IMG/VR virus record: IMGVR_UViG_3300025030_000005
Location: 64,001 to 113,142 of that record
Strand: one strand, 5' to 3'
Source of the DNA: a virus
DNA: 49,142 nucleotides
The position numbers and the translations under genes are program-made. Positions within the stretch are counted from its first letter, which is position 1. Each line of letters begins with the position of its first letter. Positions 1 through 8,200 of the stretch are shown one piece after another. The notes under the pieces were generated by a model. That model was given only the letters and a program-made list of their open reading frames with translations, ran no database searches and had not been told where the DNA came from.

Positions 1-3000
1 AACCGTTCTTATTTCCACCCTGTATTCCTTAAGCCAGCTATCAGAAGTAGAGACTCCTAAGGGGGTATCTACTGCATAGTCATTTAGGTTAAAGTTAATA
101 GTTGCGGGTTTTCTCCAAGTAAACTTAGCATCTCTACCAACAAAGTTGGTATCATTAGCCTGCCCCACTAGCTGCAATCCAGTTATGCCCTTCATGAATT
201 CAGTGTTGTCTACATACGGAGTTATAAATAGTGAGTAATAGGGATTATTAACTGTATCATCTAAGACTTCATTTATAGTTTGAGTAGTTCCGTCTGTATA
301 TTTAGACACACATAAGAACAAGTAATCCCCTTCTTCCGTTATCTCAGGAATAAATACTACCCCAGTAGTGTCTATAGGAGCCTGTGAGTATACTCCACCC
401 TTCCCATAAAATACTGTAACTCCTAACCAGAAAAGGTTATTAGAAGGCGGGGTATAGTAGACAGTAGCCCCAGTTTTCAATACTCCAGAACTATCAGTGT
501 AAATATAAGGCTCTGCCTTAACGTTCTTCACAGACCTATCTGGAGTTAGATTAAGCTGAGAGTAGTTAGGTATGGCTGTGGTAATGGGCAGGTCGGTTAG
601 ATCATCAGAGTATACCGACTCATCATATTCTACACAAGTTAGCTGCACTACCTCATCTTTATCTCTAGCTACAGATACTATCTTAAAAGGCTTTAGTACT
701 TTGGTATACTCGCCTAATACATATACGTCATCTGCGGTAGGAGCGGTGCTAGGAGTACTAGTTAAAGTAAAGGTAGAATACGTGCCCGCAGGTACAGACT
801 CAAGCGCCAATTCTTCAGATACTATACCAGAAGTAACCAACTGTATTGCGTAAGTTTTGCCGTTTTCCACAGTAATATCTTCATACACTTCTATCTCTAA
901 GGTGGTTGGATTGTAACTTTTTATCCTACCACCAAACCCCCATAGAGGAGTATCGTGCTGAACACCTACAATATCACCTACAGTGGAAAGAAGTCCGTAA
1001 GTAGAAGTCTTAAAAGTTACAGTCTTAGTTAATAGCCTAGAAACATTCAATGTATATTTAGCAAGAGCCTTAGCCTGCTCCTCACTAGTAACCCCAACTA
1101 GCTGCAAGGTATTTTTATATTCCTCTGCAGATTGATTTAGTTTGTATACAGGGTCCTCTACTAAAATAGTATCAGAGTCATAATCATTAGCATAGTTGTT
1201 AAACTGAACTTCATAAGCATTAGGAAGCTGCTTTATAGATGAGCCTGTCTCCGTGAAGTCATTTAAATTACTCATGTTAAAAATCTGAGTAATAGGCTTA
1301 TTCGGCCTATCTATGTCTAAAAATATACAACCTTCTGTATAATACAGAGAGCCTCTCATAGTAGCACATATAGCAGTAAGCCACTCTATAGCTGTTTTCG
1401 ATTGATCTATTACCAGATTGAGGCTAAACCTAGGCCTAGCCGCCTCAAAGTCTATAGAGGTAGAATCTGTTACAACTTCACCAGAGGGCAACACTCTCTC
1501 GTCACAATACTGCGCCATGATGTAAAAGTTAGCTAGCATTATTCCAAGCTTAGCATCTGAGATCTTAAAGTAATCTTTAAGGCCGTATCTACTATTAGTT
1601 ATAAGGTCGTACAAACACCAAACTGGGTTGTCAGTCCACTCTTTAGTAGATTTTAATTCACCAGTATAGCTGCCTTGCATAATGCGTCTAGCACTGTTAT
1701 AGTTCTCCGGTACACTTACCTTAGTCCCTTTCACAATAGACGTTACTGTAGGAAGCCCTCCAGATATATGCTCAGTTGCTTTTATGCTTATACCAAGTAG
1801 CGCTGTGTGCGGGTATATAAGCTTATCCTGTATTATCTCTACAATATCTTTAAGGTACACCCTATCAGTAATTAGAAGGTTGTCCTCATTACTTTCGGTG
1901 ACCCTGACAATTTTTATATCATATATACCAGCCTGTGCCACAGGTAGCATTAAAGAGTACTCTACCTCTGACTTTGTTTTACCTTTTATAGTGGCGGTCG
2001 TCGAGTCATCTTCTGTGTATAGGCTACTGCCTTCTAGTTTCCAGTATATTTTCACAGTTACTGCTGTCTCATTTAGATTTCCATTCGCACTCTTGTATAG
2101 CACAGGAGCAGATAAATTTACCTTTATTGAATCCACTATTTCTGAGGTAGTTACTACAACGCCGGGGGAATCCACAGACACAGTACCAGAAGGATCATTA
2201 TTTATTTGTAGATTATAAGAAATAGAATTTTCTATTTTATTAAAAAATTCCATAGCGCTATGGTCATCAGTATTTTGTACCCCTGAGTTATGGATCACAT
2301 ATTTAACTACGTAAGGGTCTAATACCGACATAGCTCCTTCAGGCAGAGGAGGAATACCTTCTATCGACGGAGGAGTAACAGGCCTAGCACACCCATATAC
2401 ATCTAAGTTAGTAGAAGTAAGCGGAACTATTTTTATTTTATACATCCCAGTTGCAGGAAATACAACCGTAGAAATAGTAGGTGGAATGGCCACTGTGTCT
2501 TGATTATCATAGATAGGCTTCGGACCCCAGAATGGCCCAGACACATTAGAGTAGTCTCCCAGATCGCTGGCTTCTTTCCAATATACTGTGAACTTCACCG
2601 GCCAGAAGATGCTCCAATAAGCTGACATGTAGATATCCACACTAGTGGCTGGAGTTTCTAACGTGTACTCCACTGAGTAGTGTCTATCATAAGTATTCCC
2701 ATTTTGGTAGATGGGAAAGTTTCTAACGTTAGGGACGATGGTACTTGTAGCATCTTCAGCCACGATTACAGGACTGTCCGGAGGTAACTGCGCGGAGTCC
2801 CCGTACCTGAGTAAAACTCCAATATCGGACTTGGGGTAAGCAGAGGCTCTACGACCATTTATTTCAATAGAAGAAGGCTCAACTTGACTTATCTCTCCCT
2901 CACACAAACCTATCTGCATACGCAGCCAGCTTGAGTTACCTACAGTGTCTTCTCCAATTACATCGTTGTAGGCATTAATAATATGCCCACCGACTCTATG

Positions 3001-3513
3001 AGTTCCATACACTATACCGATAGGAGTACCAATGACTGTGGTATTCTTTATACCAGAAAAGGTATATGTTGCCGATGTACTTGTTCCAGAATCAAAAGTA
3101 GGAAGTTGAGGTTGCCCCATTACTAGCTCTGAAACTCCACCTAGAGCTAAAGAAGCTGCGAATGCGTACACGTAAGGGTTGTTAGCCGTCATAGCATTAA
3201 CGGCGGCTATTACTGCGGCAGCAGCTATCTTAAATACTGCACTTTCGCCTTGTGGTATATCTCTACCAACAAATACAACATCAGACTCAACTACTTTAGT
3301 GTGCAGCTCTTTAGTATCTATAATGTAAATATCATTTAATTTGAAGGATGTCTTAGAAGCCTCTTCCCATCCATTTTCTGCCAAAAATACGTACAACTGA
3401 GGATATTCAAGCATAAGTTGCTCGAAGGATTGAATAAGCGTAGGCTTCTTTATTTCAATCGTATCCTGAAATTTTACATATTTTATTAAATCTTTATGAA
3501 AAGAAAATATCAT
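1..3513 (-). CDS. Central tail tip / host-specificity protein J-like, C-terminus beyond window
   Basis: The frame is open on the minus strand from an ATG at 3513 to the window edge, giving at least 1170 residues. The N-terminus starts MIFSFHKDLIKYVKF; residues around 115-200 carry GTPIGIVYGTHRVGG and QIGLCEGEISQVEPSSIEING, typical of the N-terminal ring domains of lambda gpJ-type proteins (HDII/TipJ family). Later segments (NPVWCLYDLITNSRYGL and LNLVIDQSKTAIEWLTAICA) match the conserved core of this family. It forms the distal tail tip and contacts the host receptor. The start overlaps the end of the NlpC gene by 20 bp. It is last in the M-JAMM-L-NlpC-J order, as J is in lambda. The receptor-binding end is not in the window. 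Confidence 0.9.
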   Translation of the reverse strand, partial: MIFSFHKDLIKYVKFQDTIEIKKPTLIQSFEQLMLEYPQLYVFLAENGWEEASKTSFKLNDIYIIDTKELHTKVVESDVVFVGRDIPQGESAVFKIAAAAVIAAVNAMTANNPYVYAFAASLALGGVSELVMGQPQLPTFDSGTSTSATYTFSGIKNTTVIGTPIGIVYGTHRVGGHIINAYNDVIGEDTVGNSSWLRMQIGLCEGEISQVEPSSIEINGRRASAYPKSDIGVLLRYGDSAQLPPDSPVIVAEDATSTIVPNVRNFPIYQNGNTYDRHYSVEYTLETPATSVDIYMSAYWSIFWPVKFTVYWKEASDLGDYSNVSGPFWGPKPIYDNQDTVAIPPTISTVVFPATGMYKIKIVPLTSTNLDVYGCARPVTPPSIEGIPPLPEGAMSVLDPYVVKYVIHNSGVQNTDDHSAMEFFNKIENSISYNLQINNDPSGTVSVDSPGVVVTTSEIVDSIKVNLSAPVLYKSANGNLNETAVTVKIYWKLEGSSLYTEDDSTTATIKGKTKSEVEYSLMLPVAQAGIYDIKIVRVTESNEDNLLITDRVYLKDIVEIIQDKLIYPHTALLGISIKATEHISGGLPTVTSIVKGTKVSVPENYNSARRIMQGSYTGELKSTKEWTDNPVWCLYDLITNSRYGLKDYFKISDAKLGIMLANFYIMAQYCDERVLPSGEVVTDSTSIDFEAARPRFSLNLVIDQSKTAIEWLTAICATMRGSLYYTEGCIFLDIDRPNKPITQIFNMSNLNDFTETGSSIKQLPNAYEVQFNNYANDYDSDTILVEDPVYKLNQSAEEYKNTLQLVGVTSEEQAKALAKYTLNVSRLLTKTVTFKTSTYGLLSTVGDIVGVQHDTPLWGFGGRIKSYNPTTLEIEVYEDITVENGKTYAIQLVTSGIVSEELALESVPAGTYSTFTLTSTPSTAPTADDVYVLGEYTKVLKPFKIVSVARDKDEVVQLTCVEYDESVYSDDLTDLPITTAIPNYSQLNLTPDRSVKNVKAEPYIYTDSSGVLKTGATVYYTPPSNNLFWLGVTVFYGKGGVYSQAPIDTTGVVFIPEITEEGDYLFLCVSKYTDGTTQTINEVLDDTVNNPYYSLFITPYVDNTEFMKGITGLQLVGQANDTNFVGRDAKFTWRKPATINFNLNDYAVDTPLGVSTSDSWLKEYRVEIRTV

Positions 3514-3892
3514 TTAGAACACCCTTATGCCGTAATTTTATAGCTACCCTAGACAACCATTTTCCAGAAGTAATGCTATGGACAGCTACTCCATTTTTAG
3601 TACTATGCAGAAAGTAATTTGACTTAATCATTATACCCAAATGTCTTGGAACGTTGTTCACATAGAAAACTACCACATCTCCATATGATGAATCATTAGC
3701 ACATTCGGTAAATCCATAAGACTTGTAATTCTCTATGATAAGATTTGGAGTATCATTGTACCAATCTTCTGGATAATCTAAATTAGGTATGGATATTCCA
3801 AATTCTCTTTCATAAAATAATCTTACTAACTGAAAGCAATCAACCCGGCCTGCGCCTTTACCGTAAGCTAATGAAAGATAGTCTAGATACAT
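3494..3892 (-). CDS. NlpC/P60-family tail tip cysteine peptidase (C-terminal half of lambda K)
   Basis: This is a 132-residue protein starting MYLDYLSLAYGKG. I chose the ATG at 3892 because it follows the L stop codon by one base; the longer frame only re-reads the end of L. It carries the NlpC/P60 catalytic pattern: Cys in GRVDCFQLVRLF, His in VPRHLGIMI, and a further His in FLHSTKNG. In lambda K this domain is fused to a JAMM peptidase. Here the two halves are separate genes with L between them. The expected role is processing of tail-tip components or cell-wall cleavage during entry. Confidence 0.88.
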   Translation of the reverse strand: MYLDYLSLAYGKGAGRVDCFQLVRLFYEREFGISIPNLDYPEDWYNDTPNLIIENYKSYGFTECANDSSYGDVVVFYVNNVPRHLGIMIKSNYFLHSTKNGVAVHSITSGKWLSRVAIKLRHKGVLNDIFFS

Positions 3893-3893
3893 A

Positions 3894-4535
3894 TTAAAAA
3901 TTAACCCTTCTGGCTTGCCTTGGAATTCCAGGGAACCCACCAAACCTAGATTCATTGGCATGTGCTCTACAGTCTGATAAATCTTTATTACATGTAGCCA
4001 GTTCTCCTGCATACATACAGGTATCTGGATCTTTGTATTTCCAATAGCATAGGTTGCCATACCTGCGCCTAGGAACTTTTATGTTGAAGTCACATACTGG
4101 ATCTAGAGAAAACTGAATAACAGTATCGGTAGAAGAATAAGAGTCTATGATAAACTCATCTTCCACATAAGCATCTAAATCTGGGCTATCACCATTGTCT
4201 GTAAATTTTTCATATACAGTAATTATTTTTACTCTTATACCCCTAAGCCCATTATACTTATTTATAAGGTCCTGAAATATTCTACCTGGGTTAGCCACTA
4301 GGATAGATGCTTTATTTATTTCCCCGGAGCTGGTCATATCAACCCCATTAAACATGACTGGGAATTTTATATATGTGACCCCTTGATAAGTAGCAGTATC
4401 ATTAGAATCAACTACATTTATAGTAGTTGCAGTTGGAGTAGTAGGTATATCTATGAAAGATATCAGATGTAGCAGCTGAGACTGCTCTCTAAGCAGTGTT
4501 TCTTCTTTAAAAAGGCCACTTATTTCTCTAGACAT
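3894..4535 (-). CDS. Minor tail protein L-like (Fe-S tail tip protein)
   Basis: The protein has 213 residues from MSREISGLFKEETLL. The ATG at 4535 overlaps the JAMM gene by 16 bp and is preferred over an upstream ATG at 4649 that would run deep inside that gene. The C-terminal third has the lambda gpL signature: Cys residues in DPVCDFNIKVP, GNLCYWKYKDPDTCMYAG, ATCNKDLSDCRAH and the ending SRFGGFPGIPRQARR. In lambda gpL such cysteines bind a 4Fe-4S cluster at the tail tip. Length is close to lambda L (232 residues). Confidence 0.87.
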   Translation of the reverse strand: MSREISGLFKEETLLREQSQLLHLISFIDIPTTPTATTINVVDSNDTATYQGVTYIKFPVMFNGVDMTSSGEINKASILVANPGRIFQDLINKYNGLRGIRVKIITVYEKFTDNGDSPDLDAYVEDEFIIDSYSSTDTVIQFSLDPVCDFNIKVPRRRYGNLCYWKYKDPDTCMYAGELATCNKDLSDCRAHANESRFGGFPGIPRQARRVNF

Positions 4536-4837
4536 TCTATATATCTCCAAGATGAACTGGACACAATAAGTGAGTCGTATTGTACTGTTCTCATAAATTC
4601 TAGGTCTGCTTCGGATGGGTCGGAAGTTCCGTTGACATGAGTGTGCCAAATAACTTTTATGTTTATCTTCTGGTTAAGCAAGGAGCACCATTCTTTTCTA
4701 CTGAAAAGAAACTTGTTAGGATCATTAGATACATTTGTAATTTCTATTAATTCACCTGACTCAGTAATTACTCCGCATCTTTCTGCTTTTCCATTGGCCA
4801 TAGTCTTAATAGTGTTTATCAAATGATCTTCTACCAC
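4520..4837 (-). CDS. JAMM/MPN-domain tail protein (N-terminal half of lambda K)
   Basis: This is a 105-residue protein with a GTG start directly abutting the TAG of the M gene. It contains IWHTHVNGTSDPSEADLEF, the His-x-His-x7-Ser-x2-Asp zinc motif of JAB1/MPN/Mov34 metalloproteases, with a likely catalytic Glu near the N-terminus. Lambda gpK carries this domain fused to NlpC/P60. Here it stands alone, upstream of L rather than downstream. It is probably a tail-tip assembly peptidase, and its activity is inferred from the intact motif. Confidence 0.83.
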   Translation of the reverse strand: MVEDHLINTIKTMANGKAERCGVITESGELIEITNVSNDPNKFLFSRKEWCSLLNQKINIKVIWHTHVNGTSDPSEADLEFMRTVQYDSLIVSSSSWRYIECLEK

Positions 4838-5212
4838 CTACAGCACCTCTTCCAATTTTATTTCTACAGAGTACAAAGGAGTGGCGGTGTTATGCCCAAA
4901 GTTTTTTCCTATGAACTCTTCATTTGAAAATCTTACTACGTACTGAGTTTTGTCTACAGGATCTACCCAGTAAAAAGATTCGTGAGTTCCTTTTCTAGCT
5001 ATGTAGAAATCCCTGATGGCTTTATACTGAATAGCGTTTAATGCTACATATGAAAAAGAAAATGTATTCTTAAGTCTACCTCTGGGCCTAATATCAGTTA
5101 TACCACTGTCCGAGGTAAATGTGATGTTGTTACTCTTTATGCCATAGTCTATTGGCATGGAAGGATTTGGTATCCTTTTTCCATCCGAGCCTACTGTGGG
5201 ATATGTTTCCAT
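4838..5212 (-). CDS. Minor tail protein M-like
   Basis: A 124-residue protein beginning METYPTVGSDGKRIPNP, with RARLKNTFSFSYVALN-like and FYWVDPVDKTQYVVRFSNEEF stretches typical of the lambda M / phage minor tail protein family. It sits first in the tail-tip block, after the tape measure gene, exactly where M sits in lambda. It has a strong AGGAGGAG ribosome site and its own upstream promoter and terminator pair, so the tip block may be a separate transcript. Confidence 0.75.
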   Translation of the reverse strand: METYPTVGSDGKRIPNPSMPIDYGIKSNNITFTSDSGITDIRPRGRLKNTFSFSYVALNAIQYKAIRDFYIARKGTHESFYWVDPVDKTQYVVRFSNEEFIGKNFGHNTATPLYSVEIKLEEVL

Positions 5213-5227
5213 AATCTCCTCCTATAC

Positions 5228-5260
5228 TATTATATACATTACACCGGCAAAAAATATTAA
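5228..5260 (-). promoter_or_regulatory. Phage-type late promoter before tail-tip operon
   Basis: On the minus strand the upstream block TTAATATTT is followed by 14 bp and then GTATATAATA. Spacing equals that of the other four copies (17943, 23296, 27869, 29015). It lies 15-48 bp upstream of the M start, just after a terminator. The upstream block is the least conserved of the five. Confidence 0.65.
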
Positions 5261-5261
5261 T

Positions 5262-5289
5262 ACCCCGCCCATTTAATACTGAGCGGGGT
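5262..5289 (-). terminator. Terminator after tape measure gene
   Basis: ACCCCGC pairs with GCGGGGT across a 14-base loop, 8 bp past the tape measure stop. A T-rich run follows on the minus strand. Confidence 0.65.
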
Positions 5290-5296
5290 ATTTTTA

Positions 5297-8200
5297 TTAC
5301 TGCTGAGTAGCTAGTTTTACAGACTTGTACGTTGCCCCTCTTTTGGCGATGTCCATGTTTATAACATTAATTATCTGCGTATCGCTGGTAGTCGGCAAAT
5401 CTTTAGGGTCCACTATGTTAACGACCTGTAAGTTTATCACTCCAGAGTCTGCGCCTGCTACAGACCTACTAACACCTCCTACAAGACCTCCTTCAGCAAA
5501 CTTCTTAGCATTATGCTTTAGGAAGTAGTCTGCCCCATACATATCCACTGCTGGCTTATTTATAACCACTTCTCCTGGGGTGAGCCAAGCAGCAACCGAG
5601 TCCGTATTTGCTACCCCTGCATTCAAAGGAACCTGACCTCCTTCAGCAAACTTAGCAGCGCTAAGCCCGTTAGCTCCTAGAGTAAAATTACCCGCAGATG
5701 TGGAAGAAGACATTTGAGCACCCTTACCGCTTCCACCGCTACTAAATATCCCTACCAGTTGCTCAACAGACCACACCACAAATAATTTTACTAAGTACTT
5801 TTGTAGCTCTTTAACTATATCTTGCATAACACTGCCTAGAGTTGTTGCAAATGACTTCCAGCTCCATTCTAGCTTTGCAAGCTTAGTTATTGACTCATCA
5901 AGTAAGGTGTTCATACCTGTTAGGGTAGTGTTGGTTATGTCAGCTCCTAACTGTTGGGTGTTAGACTTTACATCTCCTTGAGCTTTTAGCGCAGAGTAAG
6001 ATCCTTTTCCAAAGTTAGAGAAGAATCCTGTATCCTCACTTTCTGCTTTCTTTCTCTTGATGGACTCTACTAAATCTTCTATAGTATAAAGCTTTTCCAC
6101 CATGAGTTCGTACTGCTGTAATTCGTCTGCGGTGAGATCTCTGCTTAACGACCTAGTGTTCAATGTAGCAATATCTTTCTCAAATGCTTCTTTCTTCTTA
6201 GCATTTATTTCTATCTCCATAGTTAGTACATCTATGTCGATATTGCGTACTTCATTAGCTGTCCTTGCTTCTTCTTTTTTAAGATCGGCAGTTTGTTTAA
6301 GAACTGAAAGTTCTTTATCTAACTGCTTTTCTACTCCTGCCGAAGTAAGCTTATTTCCAGCCTCAGGGCTAAAGCCGGGAATTTTTATTTCCGTAAGATT
6401 CATACCAGAGGCGGTAGTAAAGCCTTTTTCTGCAGTCACTTTGGAGATACTATCCATAAAAGCAGTGGGATTATCTTTGACATACTGAGTGTAGTTCTTG
6501 TAGTTTAGATTTCCAACATCAGTGTTAGGAAACTGAAAAGGCTTCTTTTTGCTAGGATCGTATTCAGCCCCCACTGCGCCTGCCATCTTAGTAATTTGAT
6601 CTTCTGTGAAGGCTTTTAAAGTTTGTGTCTCTAAGGTTTTAATGTAACCTTCAATAGCTTTCTTCTTTTCAGCATAAACCTCTGGGTCTTTTTCTCCTTT
6701 AATATCCTCTATAGCTGCTTTTAGGTCATTTTCAGTTCCACTAAGCATTAGCTGGCTGAGTAGTTTAGAGTTATCATTGGCAAATTTTCTAGCAGCATCT
6801 GCCATATCTATGCCGGTGATGGTATCTCCGCTGGTGGGTTTTTCACCTATACCCGGAGTAGGGTATGGATTAGTATCTGGGCCACCTTTAAGCTCTGGCT
6901 TTGCTTTTACGTACTTAGATACGTTGAGAGCTTCAGGGTCATTCTTAAGCGGATCTATTGGGTTACCGTATGAGATGGAAGACTGTTTAATAAGAAGCAT
7001 GTCAACTATTTTTCTAACCGTGGGATCAGCTTTAAAGTCAACTTCTAAAGTTGCCCTAGCTTCTTCTGCAGCAGATTTTGCTGCAGCTATTTTATCCTTG
7101 TTACCGCTGGCATTGGCTATAGAAGCTCTCTCCACAGAATCTATTTGAGCTAATTTGTCATTATAACTCATGGTGAATCCGCCCCATCCGCGATGGGACT
7201 TAGATTTTTCAAGTTGGTCTACCAGCTTATTGTAAGCATTTAAGTTATTATCAGACAAGGATTCCATCTGGTTATTAACGTTTTTTATAGACCTAGCCAA
7301 CTCCCCATACTTAGTTACGGATGTATCTATAACTCCATGAAGGGAGGGAGTGGTTCTTACTAGTTTCTCTATTTCTTCTTTGTGTTCTCTAGTTATATTT
7401 TTGTTAAGATTTCCTGCTTTAGTAGCCTCGCCGTAGATGCTAGTAAGGGATTGGAATGCTCGCTGAGTTGCCCCCATATCTTTAGCTAGCTTGTCATGTT
7501 CTCTACCTAAAGCCTGCACTTCTGAAGACACTCTACCAAAATAAGCTATAAGTCCTGATAAAAGTACCCCTAACCCAACCAGCCAAATAGTCAAAGGATT
7601 AGCTGCACTAAAAGCTATTATAGCAGTTCTAAATGAATATATAGCAGCTACTATCCCAGTCAATGCTGCGCCTGCAGCTAAGAATTTTCCCTCTACTGTA
7701 GATAGCCCCCTAGTAAGACTAAGTGCTAAGTCATACGCTAGCCCAAGCACTCCGTTAAAAGAAGTTATAGACCCAAACAATTGCACAAATGTTTGTCTTA
7801 ATACATTAAGCTTAGCTCCAACTCCTTCTAACGTTTTACTATAGGCTACAAGAGAGGCATTACCTAGAGAAACATTTTTTTCCATTTCCTCGAAGAAATC
7901 CGCATCGGCAGATACAGCCGCAGAAACAGATCTACCAGCGATCTGCCCAAACCCTCTTAGCAAGTCTTGGACAGGAATTGCTTTACCTCCGTCAGCAGTT
8001 TGGAGTGTACGTATAATCTCACTAAACTTATGCAATCTAGGGTTAAGCTGATCTAGCTCTAGGTTGTATGCTTTAGCTAAATCTTTAACACCCTTGGTGG
8101 GAGCCATCAGCCTAGTCAGCAACTGACCTGTACCAGTACCGATAGTAGAGGCTTTAACCCCCATCTGCGACATGGTTGCTATAATGGCAGTAGTCTGCTG

